A DNA stretch of 64,000 nt, from assembly GCF_011044975.1 (NCBI RefSeq), contig NZ_JAAKZV010000002.1, positions 1 to 64,000 of the forward strand. The letters run 5' to 3'. A program made the translations under genes and the position numbers. The DNA is from Streptomyces coryli (lineage in GTDB: Bacteria > Actinomycetota > Actinomycetes > Streptomycetales > Streptomycetaceae). The notes under the pieces are model-generated. The model made no database searches, was not told the DNA's origin, and was given only the letters and a program-made list of their open reading frames with translations. This document shows, piece by piece, positions 1-8,858 of this stretch. The number at the start of each line of letters is the position of its first letter. Positions within the stretch are counted from its first letter, which is position 1.

Positions 1-1680
1 CTCCTGGACCCCGACACCCGCATCGGCCTCGCGCCCCTCTCCCAGGTCGCCGGTGATCGGTTCGAGGCGATGGCGCTCACCGCCCAGGACGCCCAGCGCG
101 GCATCGTCCTCTCACCGGTACGGGTCCGGCTGACCCCGATCGTCGAGCAGATCCGGACGGCCCTCCGCGACGGGGCATTGCCACTGCGCGCCCTGGAACA
201 AGCGGTGCTGCCGAGCACGGCGGATCAGCGGCAGCAAGCCGCCCTGCGCCAATTCCTCGCCCACCTCGATGCCATCGGCATCCTCCAGGTGACCACACGA
301 CCGGAAGCGTCCACCCGCGCCTGGCACCCGGCCGCCGCCGCGCCGACAGCCGCGCCGGACACCACCGGCGGCGGATACCTCGACGTCTACCGACAGGTCC
401 TCGGCGCCCCGCCCACCGCCGATCTCCGGTTGCTGGGAGCCGCATTGACGCAGTCGATGCGCCTCCAGGCGATGATCCGGGCCGACGCCCAGCCCACCCC
501 GAGGGCCGGCGCCGGACTCTCCGCACAGGACCGGCCGCTCCTCGACATCGTGCGCGAGCACCTCGCCTCCCGCACACCCGCCTCCGGCGCCGCCACCCCC
601 TCCACGCACCCGGAACCGGTGGGCTGGCCCCGCGCCACCACGCCCGGCTCCGGCTACGCCCGCCTGCTGGACCACCTCGCCGAACGAACCGACGCCGGCC
701 GGACCATCGACCTCACCCCCGAACTGCTGGACCGCTTCGCCGCCCCGCCGGCGCACCTCCCCTGGCCGCTCGACTGCACCGTGCGCCCGCTGCCCGACGG
801 CTCCGGGGCCCTCGACATCGTCGCCCCCGCCGCGGTGCTGGACGCCCGGTTCGGCTCCGCGCTGCGCCGGCTGCACGGCGGCGCGCTGCCGTCGGCGGAC
901 GCGTACCGCTCCTGGCTGCGGCGGCTGGACGCGGACAGCGGCATACGTTCGGTGGAGCTGCTGTTCCCCGCCCTGTCCCGGTACGCGGCCAATGCCGTGC
1001 GGCGCCCGCTCTACCCGTCCGCCTGGACGGGCGACCCGGACCTGGGTGCGTACTGCGACGACGGTCCCGCGACCGGCGGCTTTCTGCCGCTGGGCGAGCT
1101 CACGGCCCGCGCCGGTGAGGACGGCCGCACCGTGATCAGCCACCGCGGCGAGCCGATCCGGCCCCTCTACCACTCGGCGCGCACCGCCCCGCCGCCCTGG
1201 GACGTCGTGGCCGGGCTGCTGCTCAGCGCGTCGCCGCAGAACCACGGGTGGGTGCGGCGGCTGCGGCACCCGCTGTGCGCGCTGCCGGAACACGACTACG
1301 TACCGCGCATCACCGTCGCCGGAGTCCTGGTGCTGTCGGCCGCCCAGTGGCGGGTGCCCGTACACCGGCTGCCGTCCCCGGACGCGGGCGGGCTCGACCA
1401 GGCGCGGCAACTCCTGCGCCTGCGCGACGAGCTGGGGCTGCCGCGCTTCGTCTTCGTCTCCGCCGCGCCGGGTGCGCGGGCGCCGTTGCCCTGTGACCTG
1501 GAGAGCCTGCAGGCGCTCGGGGTGCTGCGGCGGATGGCCGGCGGTGCGGCGAAGGACCACGCCGTGGTCATCGAGGAGATGGTGCCCGCGCCCGGCGAAC
1601 TCGGCGTTCGCGACCGGGCCGACCCCGCCGGATCGCCGGTGGCCGCCGAACTCATGCTCCGTATCCCGCCGGGCGGTTGA
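1..1680 (+). CDS. LanB-like lantibiotic dehydratase, glutamylation domain (5' end outside window)
   Basis: The reading frame is open from base 1, so the N-terminus is missing; the ATG at 70 is internal. The visible ~560 residues fit the C-terminal part of the Lant_dehydr_N (tRNA-Glu-dependent glutamylation) domain. Late family features are visible: YVPRITVAGVLVLSAAQWRV and RLRDELGLPRFVFV, then the acidic VVIEEMVP block. The family glutamylates Ser/Thr of the precursor in the cytoplasm. The protein stops right after this domain (…LMLRIPPGG) with no SpaB_C elimination domain, so it looks like a split LanB, as in thiopeptide and goadsporin systems. It is followed after 97 bp by the precursor gene. 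The family call is from motif pattern and context; the split nature is inferred. Confidence 0.78.
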   Translation, partial: LLDPDTRIGLAPLSQVAGDRFEAMALTAQDAQRGIVLSPVRVRLTPIVEQIRTALRDGALPLRALEQAVLPSTADQRQQAALRQFLAHLDAIGILQVTTRPEASTRAWHPAAAAPTAAPDTTGGGYLDVYRQVLGAPPTADLRLLGAALTQSMRLQAMIRADAQPTPRAGAGLSAQDRPLLDIVREHLASRTPASGAATPSTHPEPVGWPRATTPGSGYARLLDHLAERTDAGRTIDLTPELLDRFAAPPAHLPWPLDCTVRPLPDGSGALDIVAPAAVLDARFGSALRRLHGGALPSADAYRSWLRRLDADSGIRSVELLFPALSRYAANAVRRPLYPSAWTGDPDLGAYCDDGPATGGFLPLGELTARAGEDGRTVISHRGEPIRPLYHSARTAPPPWDVVAGLLLSASPQNHGWVRRLRHPLCALPEHDYVPRITVAGVLVLSAAQWRVPVHRLPSPDAGGLDQARQLLRLRDELGLPRFVFVSAAPGARAPLPCDLESLQALGVLRRMAGGAAKDHAVVIEEMVPAPGELGVRDRADPAGSPVAAELMLRIPPGG

Positions 1681-1777
1681 CGTCCCCGCCGGCCCGGCCC
1701 CGAGACCGGCGCCCCGATCCGTATCGGCGGCGTCGTGACCCCACCGAAGACGCATGACGCATAAGGAGGTGAACACG

Positions 1778-2005
1778 ATGACGAACGACATCATGTGGCC
1801 CGGCCAGGTTCAGCCGATCCTGCCGGAGAAGCCCGCGATCGGTCTGGACGACGTCGAGGGTCTCATCGAGCAGCTCGAGGGCCAGTTCGAGGAGTCCGAG
1901 ATGCTGACCATGGGCGCGGACGCCGGCACACAGGGATGCACCAACGCAGGCGGATGCACCGGTACCTGCCCCTGTGAAAACCCGATCCTCCCGAACCCTA
2001 GCTGA
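1778..2005 (+). CDS. RiPP (lanthipeptide-type) precursor peptide, 75 aa
   Basis: Start chosen at ATG 1778: a textbook Shine-Dalgarno AAGGAGGT (1763-1770) lies 7 nt upstream, whereas the in-frame ATG at 1754 has none. The product is 75 residues. An acidic, helix-prone leader (about residues 1-52, with IGLDDVEGLIEQLEGQFEES) precedes a core GCTNAGGCTGTCPCENPILP with Cys54, Cys60, Cys64 and Cys66 and four Thr, plus a C-terminal Ser. Cys and Thr/Ser spacing suits (methyl)lanthionine rings made by the flanking LanB and LanC. The sequence does not match a named lantibiotic family I recognise; it lacks the FxLD and FNLD leader motifs. The leader/core boundary is inferred. Two hairpins follow, which could boost precursor over enzyme expression. 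Confidence 0.82.
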   Translation: MTNDIMWPGQVQPILPEKPAIGLDDVEGLIEQLEGQFEESEMLTMGADAGTQGCTNAGGCTGTCPCENPILPNPS

Positions 2006-2011
2006 GGCGCG

Positions 2012-2029
2012 GCAGCACTGAGGTGCTGC
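2012..2029 (+). terminator. hairpin just after the precursor gene
   Basis: Perfect 7-bp stem GCAGCAC / GTGCTGC with tetraloop TGAG, starting 7 nt after the precursor stop. There is no T-run, so it may be an mRNA-stabilising or partial-termination hairpin. Confidence 0.5.
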
Positions 2030-2045
2030 TGATCCGCAGCACGGC

Positions 2046-2090
2046 GGGCCGCCGGGGTGCTTGCACCTGACCCACGGCACCCGGCGGCCC
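2046..2090 (+). terminator. strong GC hairpin between precursor and LanC genes
   Basis: GGGCCGCCGGG (2046-2056) pairs with CCCGGCGGCCC (2080-2090), extended by TGC/GCA after a one-base bulge. With the hairpin at 2012 it forms a tandem structure in the 147-bp gap. Likely an attenuating terminator that limits read-through into the cyclase and transporter genes. Confidence 0.55.
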
Positions 2091-2152
2091 GTCGCCGAAC
2101 TTCCCCTTCCCGCACCATCCCGGCCCGTAGGCCCGTAGAGAGGCTGCCCGGC

Positions 2153-3361
2153 ATGTCACCCGTCTCCGCCCAGCAGGCCGCGGCCCCCGCCGCGGTGTAC
2201 GACACCGCCCACCACGTCCTGACCGCCTTCGCGCGCGCCATCGGCGCGGACGAGCGCGGCGCGGAGTACAGCATCGACTTCGGCCCCGCCGTCCTCGCCG
2301 CCCTGGTCGGCCAGGACCACCCACACGCAGACTCCGGTCTTGGTCCACCGGCGGAACCGGGGCCGGAGGCCAGCGCGTTCGTCGCCTGGCTGCGCACCCT
2401 GCGGGAGGGCTGCACCCACCCGGGCCTCTTCGGCTGGGGCCTGGCCGGCTATCTGCAGGGCCTGAACACCGCCCGCCCGGTCTGGCCCGCGGTGGCGGGA
2501 CTCGCCGACGCGGCGCGGGCGGAGCTGAGCGACTGCGCGCACCGCTGGCGCCCGGACCGGATGGGCTGGCTCGACTACGACGTGGTGACCGGGCCCGCGG
2601 GTTCGCTCCTGGTGCTGGCTGCCGATCCCCGCAGCGCTCCCCGGGATCTGACCGCCACCACCGGCCATCTCACCCGGCTCTGCGACACGCCGGAACTGAC
2701 CGCGCTCCGCGTGGGCAGGTACCGCGGCGAGGACCTGCGCGGCTTCAACTACGGCCGTATCAACACCGGCATCGCCCACGGCGCCGCCGGCGTCGCGCTC
2801 GCCCTGGCAGCGGCCGCCCGCGCGACCGGCCTCACCGCCGACCTGGGCACGGCGCTCACACGGCTCGCGACCTGGCTGCGCGGTGAGAGCCGGATCGCGC
2901 CGGGCGGCCTGATCACCTGGCCGCACGCCGGCGGCGTGGCGGAGCTGCCGCGCGGTCCGCAGGCCTGGTGTTACGGCACCCCCGGGGTGGCCTGGGCGCT
3001 GTGGGAGACGGCGGGTGTGCTCGGCGACGCGGAGCTGGCCGACTTCGCGCTGGACGCGGCCGCTTCCGTCCTGCGCTGGTACGACTCCGGCGACACCGCC
3101 GCGCCGCTCGGCCTGACCCTGTGCCACGGGGCACCGGGGCTGGCGCTGCTCTGCGATGCCTTCGACCGGTACGCGGCACTGCCGGGTGCGGGTCCGCTGC
3201 GTGACCGTCTCGTATCCGAACTGCTCGGCCGGCAGGACGAGGTGATCGCCCTCGCCGACGAGGACACGACGCTGCTCAGCGGCGCGTCCGGCGCCTGCGC
3301 GGCGCTGCTGACGCTGTACGGCGGCGACCGGGGCTGGCTGTCGGCCTTCGGGCTGCGATGA
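2153..3361 (+). CDS. LanC-like lanthionine cyclase
   Basis: 402 aa from ATG 2153, preceded by GAGAGG about 8 nt upstream; a longer frame from GTG 2057 starts inside the hairpin and is unlikely. Family motifs are in order: NTGIAHGAAGVALALAAAA, WCYGTPGVAWAL, LCHGAPGLALL. The three zinc ligands expected for LanC are present at Cys273 and Cys324-His325. The enzyme would add Cys thiols to dehydrated Thr/Ser of the precursor encoded just upstream. The stop overlaps the ATG of the next gene (ATGA), so it is translationally coupled to the transporter. At about 400 aa it has the normal size for a stand-alone class I cyclase. Confidence 0.87.
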   Translation: MSPVSAQQAAAPAAVYDTAHHVLTAFARAIGADERGAEYSIDFGPAVLAALVGQDHPHADSGLGPPAEPGPEASAFVAWLRTLREGCTHPGLFGWGLAGYLQGLNTARPVWPAVAGLADAARAELSDCAHRWRPDRMGWLDYDVVTGPAGSLLVLAADPRSAPRDLTATTGHLTRLCDTPELTALRVGRYRGEDLRGFNYGRINTGIAHGAAGVALALAAAARATGLTADLGTALTRLATWLRGESRIAPGGLITWPHAGGVAELPRGPQAWCYGTPGVAWALWETAGVLGDAELADFALDAAASVLRWYDSGDTAAPLGLTLCHGAPGLALLCDAFDRYAALPGAGPLRDRLVSELLGRQDEVIALADEDTTLLSGASGACAALLTLYGGDRGWLSAFGLR

Positions 3362-5283
3362 GGCGGGGGTTGCGGGGGCTGGCTCGGGCGCGATCCTCCG
3401 GTAAATCCGCGGCCGGGGGGCCGGTTTCCGACGCCGCTCCGGTCACCGCCCTGCTGCGGCTGCTGCCGACCGCGTCGGCGCGGCTGACCGGTGGGCTCGC
3501 CGCCCTGGTGCTCCTCGACGCCGCGCTGGCGCCGGCGCTGACCGTCGCCATCGGCGCGCTCGCGGGGCGGTTGCCCGCGGCCGCGGGCGCGGGGCTCGAC
3601 TCGGCGGCGGGCCGGGGGGTGCTGACCGCGTTCGGCGTGCTCGCCCTGATCTACCTCGCGAACGTACTGATGGACCCGGTCATCGCCGGGACCTCGACCC
3701 GGCTCGCCCGCCGGCTCGCCGCCACCGTCTCCCGTATGACCATGCGCGGCACGCTGCGGCCTGCCGGGCAGGCGCCGCTGGACGGCCCCCGGGTCGCCGA
3801 CCTGCTGATGCTCGCGCAGGGGCGCGGCACCGGCCAGCTCCCGGTCGGCCTGGCGGTCACCGCGCTGCCCCGCCTCATCGCCGTGCGTCTGGCCGGGGTT
3901 TCGGCCGCCGGGCTGCTGCTGCTCTTCGCGTGGTGGGCGCCGATCCCGCTGGTCGTCGCGTGGGTGGTGATGGGGCGGCGGCAGGACCGGGCGACGCGGC
4001 GAGCGGCCGACAGTCATGCGGGCACGACGACGGAGCTGCGCCGCGCCGAGTACCTGCGCTCGCTCGCCCTGGAGGGCGCCGCTGCCAAGGAGATCCGCGT
4101 CTTCGGCCTGGGCGAGTGGCTCGTCGAGCACTTCACCCGAGCCTGGCTGACCGGCACCCGCGAACTGGCGGGCCGCCGCCGCGCCGACGTGGGCGACCTC
4201 GCCTGCCTGGCGGGCCTGATCGCGGCGCACGCGCTGGTCCTGGTCCCACTGACCGTGGCGGCAGCCCGCGGCGACCTCTCCGTCGCCCGTACGACCATCT
4301 GCCTCCAGGCCGTCCTCGGCACGGCCTCGCTGGGCTGGCTCGGCGACCTCCAGTGGACCATCACCCGCGCCGCCGCAGCCGCCCCGGCGGCACGGCGGCT
4401 CGCCGAACTGGGGCGGGGGGCGGGCGGCTCCGGGCTGTCTCCGTTGCCGGTCGGATCCGGCCTCTCGGCGGGTCCTGTCAAGGCCCCCGCGCTTGGCGGA
4501 GCCCCCGCCCACGCCATCCGCTTCGAAGCGGTCCGCTTCCGCTACCCCGACCGGCACGCCCCCACCCTCGACCGCCTCGACCTCACCGTCCCGGCGGGCA
4601 GTTCACTCGCCCTCGTAGGTGACAACGGTGCCGGCAAGACCACCGTCATCAAGCTCCTCGCCCGCCTCTACGACCCCGCCGCAGGCCGCATCACCACCGA
4701 CGGCACCGACCTGCGCGCCCTGCCCCCCGACAGCTGGCGCCGCCATATCGCCGTCGTCTTTCAGGACTTCCTCCGCTACGAGCTCTCCGCCCGCGACAAC
4801 ATCCGCTTCGGCGCCGTCGACGCCGCCCCCGACCGCCACGCCCTGGCCTCCGCCGCCCGCAGGGCCGGCGCCGACGCCGTCCTCGACGGCCTCCCGGACG
4901 GCTGGGACACCCCGCTCTCCCGCCGCTTCACCGGCGGCACCGACATCTCCGGCGGCCAGTGGCAGCGCATCGCCCTCGCCCGTGCGCTCTACGCGGTCGA
5001 ACACGGCGCCCGCATCCTCGTACTCGACGAGCCCACCGCACATCTCGACATCCGCGCCGAAGCCGAGCTCTACGAGCAATTCCTCGACCTCACCCGCGGC
5101 CTGACCACCATCCTCGTCTCGCACCGCTTCGCCACCGTCCGCCTGGCCGACCGCATCTGCTTCCTCGACGGCGGCCGGGTCGCCGAAGAAGGCACCCACG
5201 ACGAACTCCTCGCCGCCGGCGGCCGCTACGCCCGCTCCTTCAGCCTGCAGGCCGCCACGCTCACCGGAGAAGCTCATGCCTGA
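3358..5283 (+). CDS. ABC transporter, fused permease and ATPase (half-transporter 1)
   Basis: 641 aa. Hydrophobic membrane segments fill roughly residues 35-330. A nucleotide-binding domain follows: Walker A GDNGAGKTT, signature ISGGQWQRIALARAL, Walker B ILVLDEPTAHLD and the H-loop SHR. There is no N-terminal C39 peptidase, so it cannot cleave the leader itself. It overlaps LanC by 4 nt upstream and the second half-transporter by 8 nt downstream, so the two probably form a heterodimeric exporter or immunity pump for the modified peptide. Substrate is inferred from context only. Confidence 0.88.
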   Translation: MRRGLRGLARARSSGKSAAGGPVSDAAPVTALLRLLPTASARLTGGLAALVLLDAALAPALTVAIGALAGRLPAAAGAGLDSAAGRGVLTAFGVLALIYLANVLMDPVIAGTSTRLARRLAATVSRMTMRGTLRPAGQAPLDGPRVADLLMLAQGRGTGQLPVGLAVTALPRLIAVRLAGVSAAGLLLLFAWWAPIPLVVAWVVMGRRQDRATRRAADSHAGTTTELRRAEYLRSLALEGAAAKEIRVFGLGEWLVEHFTRAWLTGTRELAGRRRADVGDLACLAGLIAAHALVLVPLTVAAARGDLSVARTTICLQAVLGTASLGWLGDLQWTITRAAAAAPAARRLAELGRGAGGSGLSPLPVGSGLSAGPVKAPALGGAPAHAIRFEAVRFRYPDRHAPTLDRLDLTVPAGSSLALVGDNGAGKTTVIKLLARLYDPAAGRITTDGTDLRALPPDSWRRHIAVVFQDFLRYELSARDNIRFGAVDAAPDRHALASAARRAGADAVLDGLPDGWDTPLSRRFTGGTDISGGQWQRIALARALYAVEHGARILVLDEPTAHLDIRAEAELYEQFLDLTRGLTTILVSHRFATVRLADRICFLDGGRVAEEGTHDELLAAGGRYARSFSLQAATLTGEAHA

Positions 5284-7132
5284 CCCCAAGGGCCCCAAGT
5301 CCGGTGGCGCGCCCACCCTCCGCGACCAGGCCCGCGCCACCGCCCTCCTGATCACCACCGCCATCCGCGCCGACCCCCGCCGCGCCGTTCTCGTCCTGCT
5401 CCTCGCCCCGGCCGTAGGCGCCTGCACGGTCGGAGCCGCCCTCGCCATCCGCATGGCCACCGACGCCGCCGTACGACAGGACGCCGGCGCCGCCCTCCGC
5501 GCCGCGGCTCTCCTCCTCGCCGCAGTCGCCATCACGCACGCCGCCGGCACCTACGTCTCCCGCCTCCGCATCACCCTGCAGCAGCAGGTCGGCCTGCTCC
5601 TCGACCAGCGGCTGATGACCCTCACCACCGGCATCCCGAACCTCTCCCACCACGAACACCCCGCCCACCTCGACCGCATGGAACTCCTGCGCAACCAGCG
5701 CGGCCTGCTGGGCAGCGCGTTCGGCGCCCTGGTGGAGAACCTCCGCGCGGTGTGCGGCCTCGGCGCCGCCATCGCCGTACTGGCGAGCATCCACCCAGCC
5801 GCCACCGCCCTGCCGCTGTTCGCCCTGCCCGCCATCGCCGCGAGCCGCTCCGGCAGCCGCCGCATGGGCGAGGTGGACGAGCGTACGGCCGAGGCCGACC
5901 GGCTGCGCCGCAGCCTGTTCGCGCTGGCCTGCTCGCCCCAGGCGGCCGCGGAGATACGCGTCTACCGGACCGCCGCCGAGCTGCGCCGCCGCCACGACCA
6001 CCTCCAGGACGAGGTCGACCGCGCCCGCGACCGGGCCCAACTGCGCGTAACGGCCCGACTGGCCGCCGGCTGGCTGGTCTTCGGCGCCGGCTTCCTCGCC
6101 GCCGTCCTGCTCGCCGTCCGCTCCGTGGCCCGCGGCACCGGCACGCCGGGCGACGTGGTGCTGACGCTCATGACCGGCGCGCAGCTGCTCGGCACCGTAT
6201 CCGGCGTCATCGGCCTGGCCGGCTGGCTGCAGCAGGCGATGCGCGCGGCGGGGTACTTCCTGTGGCTGTCCGACCACGCCACGGCGCAGGAGCAGCAGCA
6301 ACCACCTGACCGCGCCGTACCACTGCCCACGCCCCGCCCCGGCCACGACCTCACCCTGCACCGGCTGTCCTTCACCTACCCGGGGACCGACCGCCCCGTC
6401 CTGAAGGACCTCTCCCTCCGCATCCCGCCGGGCACCACCCTGGCCCTCGTCGGCGAGAACGGCGCGGGCAAAACCACCCTCGCGAAGCTGCTCTGCCGCA
6501 TGTACGAGCCCACGTCCGGCACGCTGCGCTACGCAGGCAGGGACCTACGGTCCTGGCCCGCCGCCACCTGGCGCCAGGCCCTCACCGCCTGCTTCCAGGA
6601 CTTCCAGCGCTTCGAATTCACCCTGCGCACCGCGGTCGGCATCGGCGACCTGCCCCGCGCCGACGACGCCGACGCCGTCTCCGAGGGCCTGGCCCGCGGC
6701 GGCGGCGCGGACCTCCCCGCCGACCTCCCGCACGGCCTGGACACCCAGCTCGGCCCGGCCTTCCCAGGCGGTACGGACCTCTCCGCAGGACAGTGGCAGA
6801 AGGTCGCCCTCAGCCGGGCGCTGATGCGCCACGACCCCGCCCTCCTCGTCCTCGACGAGCCCGCCGCGGGCCTCGACCCGGCCTCGGAACACGCCCTGTT
6901 CACCCGCTACACGCAAGCCGCCCGCACCTCCCGCACACCCCCCATCACCGTACTGATCTCCCACCGCTTCACCACGGTCCGCATGGCCGACCTCATCGCG
7001 GTCCTGGACGCCGGCACCATCACCGAACTCGGCACCCACGAACAACTGCTGTCAGCCGGCGGCCGCTACGCGAACCTCTACGCCCTCGGCACCCGCGGCT
7101 ACGCGACAACCGACACCCCTCAGCCCCGGTAA
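5276..7132 (+). CDS. ABC transporter, fused permease and ATPase (half-transporter 2)
   Basis: 618 aa from ATG 5276, inside the 3' end of the preceding gene. Membrane domain about residues 20-340, then an ATPase with Walker A GENGAGKTT, signature LSAGQWQKVALSRAL, Walker B LLVLDEPAAGLDP and SHR switch His. No peptidase domain. It shares architecture but not close sequence with its neighbour, which fits a heterodimer. It is the last gene of the peptide cluster: the next gene (PPK2) is of unrelated function. Confidence 0.88.
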   Translation: MPDPKGPKSGGAPTLRDQARATALLITTAIRADPRRAVLVLLLAPAVGACTVGAALAIRMATDAAVRQDAGAALRAAALLLAAVAITHAAGTYVSRLRITLQQQVGLLLDQRLMTLTTGIPNLSHHEHPAHLDRMELLRNQRGLLGSAFGALVENLRAVCGLGAAIAVLASIHPAATALPLFALPAIAASRSGSRRMGEVDERTAEADRLRRSLFALACSPQAAAEIRVYRTAAELRRRHDHLQDEVDRARDRAQLRVTARLAAGWLVFGAGFLAAVLLAVRSVARGTGTPGDVVLTLMTGAQLLGTVSGVIGLAGWLQQAMRAAGYFLWLSDHATAQEQQQPPDRAVPLPTPRPGHDLTLHRLSFTYPGTDRPVLKDLSLRIPPGTTLALVGENGAGKTTLAKLLCRMYEPTSGTLRYAGRDLRSWPAATWRQALTACFQDFQRFEFTLRTAVGIGDLPRADDADAVSEGLARGGGADLPADLPHGLDTQLGPAFPGGTDLSAGQWQKVALSRALMRHDPALLVLDEPAAGLDPASEHALFTRYTQAARTSRTPPITVLISHRFTTVRMADLIAVLDAGTITELGTHEQLLSAGGRYANLYALGTRGYATTDTPQPR

Positions 7133-7191
7133 TTGCGATACGTCCCGAACTCCCAGGGCCGTTCCCCGCGCCCCGGCGGGACGATGGGCGC

Positions 7192-8028
7192 ATGCCGAGC
7201 GCCAAGAAGAAGGTGAAGGCGGACGGGCAGCCGGATGATCGGCTGCCTCGCCGCGTCTACGAGGCCGAGCTGCTGCGCCTGCAGGTGGAGCTGGTCAAGG
7301 TCCAGGAGTGGGTGCGGGCCGAGGGGTCCCGGCTGGTGGTGGTCTTCGAGGGGCGCGACGCGGCCGGCAAAGGCAGCACGATCAAGCGTGTCAGCGAGCA
7401 TCTGAATCCGCGGCTGGCCCGGATCGCCGCGCTGCCCGCCCCCACCGAGCGGGAGCGCACCCAGTGGTACTTCCAGCGCTATGCCGAACACCTCCCCGCC
7501 GCCGGTGAGATCGTCCTGTTCGACCGCAGCTGGTACAACCGGGCAGGCGTCGAGCACGTCATGGGCTTCTGCACCAAGGACGAGTACAGCCGCTTCCTGC
7601 ACCAGTGCCCGATCTTCGAGCGGCTGCTGGTGGAGGACGGCATCCTGCTGCGCAAGTACTGGTTCTCGGTCAGCGACGCGGTGCAGCAGCAGCGCTTCCA
7701 GACGCGTCTGGAGGATCCGACACGGCGGTGGAAGCTGTCGCCGATGGACCTCGAGTCGATCACCCGGTGGGAGGCCTACTCACGGGCCAAGGACGAGATG
7801 TTCGTGCATACCGACACCCCCGAGGCCCCGTGGTACGTCGTCGAGAGCGACGACAAGCGCAGCGCCCGCCTCAACATGATCGCCCACCTGCTGTCCACCC
7901 TCCCGTACTACGAAGTCAGCCCGCCCGTCCTCGACATGCCGCAGCGGCCTCCCGCCTCCGGCTACGAACGCCCGCCGAGGCACCTGCAGAACTACGTCCC
8001 CGACCACGCGCGCTCACTGCGCGCGTGA
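7192..8028 (+). CDS. ppk2: polyphosphate kinase 2 family protein
   Basis: 278 aa from ATG 7192. The core has Walker A GRDAAGKGSTIK, the lid region with RYAEHLPAAGE, Walker B EIVLFDRSWYNRAG, and the family's LEDPTRRWK and WYVVESDDKRSARLN blocks. PPK2 enzymes use polyphosphate to phosphorylate nucleoside (di)phosphates, or the reverse, in the cytoplasm. The 5' gap holds only a half-site of the GGGCC-N4-GGCCC repeat (GGGCCGTTC at 7156). It is the first gene after the peptide cluster and thematically belongs with the dormancy island. The direction (ATP or GTP preference) cannot be read from sequence. Confidence 0.92.
   Translation: MPSAKKKVKADGQPDDRLPRRVYEAELLRLQVELVKVQEWVRAEGSRLVVVFEGRDAAGKGSTIKRVSEHLNPRLARIAALPAPTERERTQWYFQRYAEHLPAAGEIVLFDRSWYNRAGVEHVMGFCTKDEYSRFLHQCPIFERLLVEDGILLRKYWFSVSDAVQQQRFQTRLEDPTRRWKLSPMDLESITRWEAYSRAKDEMFVHTDTPEAPWYVVESDDKRSARLNMIAHLLSTLPYYEVSPPVLDMPQRPPASGYERPPRHLQNYVPDHARSLRA
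8006..8026 (+). terminator. hairpin overlapping the ppk2 stop codon
   Basis: Perfect 8-bp stem ACGCGCGC / GCGCGCGT around loop TCACT, ending on the first base of the ppk2 TGA. It lies between convergent ppk2 and the HAD gene, only 11 bp apart, and could act as a terminator. Confidence 0.45.
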
Positions 8029-8039
8029 CGCCGCGCGCC

Positions 8040-8858
8040 TCAGGCGCTGCGCGACGGCGCCGGCTCGACGGCGGTCCGCGCCAGGAGCTCGCGTACGTTC
8101 CGTAGCACCAGGTGCGCCCCGGCGTGGACCAGCTTCTGCTCGAGCGCCGGTGACGGATACGCGGCGACTGCCACGACGAGACCCAGGCCGGCCCTTCTTG
8201 CCGCGGTCACCCCGGCCGGAGAGCCGAGGATCGCGGTCGTACGGGACCGGGCCACGCCCAGCCGCTCCACCGCCGCCAGCAGCAGGGGAGGGTCGGGTGG
8301 ACCGTGAAATAGGCGGGTCCCGAAGAACCGGATGTCGATCACCTCGTCGGCGAGGGCCCGCCCGCCGGCCCGGGAGAGCATGTCTGCGGTCCCGCGGGCG
8401 GGGGAGACGGCGGCCACACCGATCCCGTAGCTGCGCAGCTCCCGCACCAGGCGGAAGGCACCGGGCGCGGCCAGGACGCGGTAGCGGTCGACGTAGTCCG
8501 CGAACACGCGGTCCTCGAAGGCTTGCAGGGACCGGGCCGACGACCAGCCCGGAGGTTCCACGGCCTGCCCGGGCGGAAGGTGGATGCCGCGGGCGTCGAG
8601 GAAGCCGGCCACGCCGTCGGTGCTGGTGCGCCCGGCGAAGTGCCGCCAGTAGTCCGCCACCGGGTCGAAGGGGCGGAGTAGCGCGGGGGCCGGAGGGATG
8701 AACTCCTTGAAGAAGGTGTCGAATGTCCGCTTCCAGGCGGCGGCGTGCACATGGGCGGCGAAGGTGAGGACGCTGTCGGCGTCCAGGACCGCGCCGCGCA
8801 TCCCGTGCAGCCTCGGGATCAGGGCGCGACTGTCGACAAGTGCGTGCACTCTCCCCAC
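8040..8858 (-). CDS. HAD-superfamily protein, beta-phosphoglucomutase-like, with degraded catalytic motifs
   Basis: 272 aa from GTG 8858, supported by GAGGAGG six bases upstream. The fold order of a HAD hydrolase is visible: motif I LDADSVL (Asp-x-Asp kept), a helical cap, motif II VSPARG, and a region matching motifs III-IV. However, the usual GKPxPD of motif III reads FHGPPDPP (Lys absent) and the acidic pair of motif IV reads ILGSPAG (both acids replaced). The protein is therefore probably inactive or altered as a phosphatase or mutase. In M. tuberculosis OtsB1 (Rv2006) a HAD domain is joined to a GH65 domain; here a separate GH65 gene lies at 32576. Last gene of a 4-gene minus-strand operon. 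Confidence 0.72.
   Translation of the reverse strand: MGRVHALVDSRALIPRLHGMRGAVLDADSVLTFAAHVHAAAWKRTFDTFFKEFIPPAPALLRPFDPVADYWRHFAGRTSTDGVAGFLDARGIHLPPGQAVEPPGWSSARSLQAFEDRVFADYVDRYRVLAAPGAFRLVRELRSYGIGVAAVSPARGTADMLSRAGGRALADEVIDIRFFGTRLFHGPPDPPLLLAAVERLGVARSRTTAILGSPAGVTAARRAGLGLVVAVAAYPSPALEQKLVHAGAHLVLRNVRELLARTAVEPAPSRSA

Noticed and set aside
1754-1777. Upstream ATG extending the precursor by 8 residues
   Set aside because: The ribosome site AAGGAGGT is placed for ATG 1778; the extension would read through the site itself.
1778-2005. FxLD-type lanthipeptide precursor
   Set aside because: The leader has IGLDD but not the FxLD motif, and no accompanying methyltransferase gene is seen.
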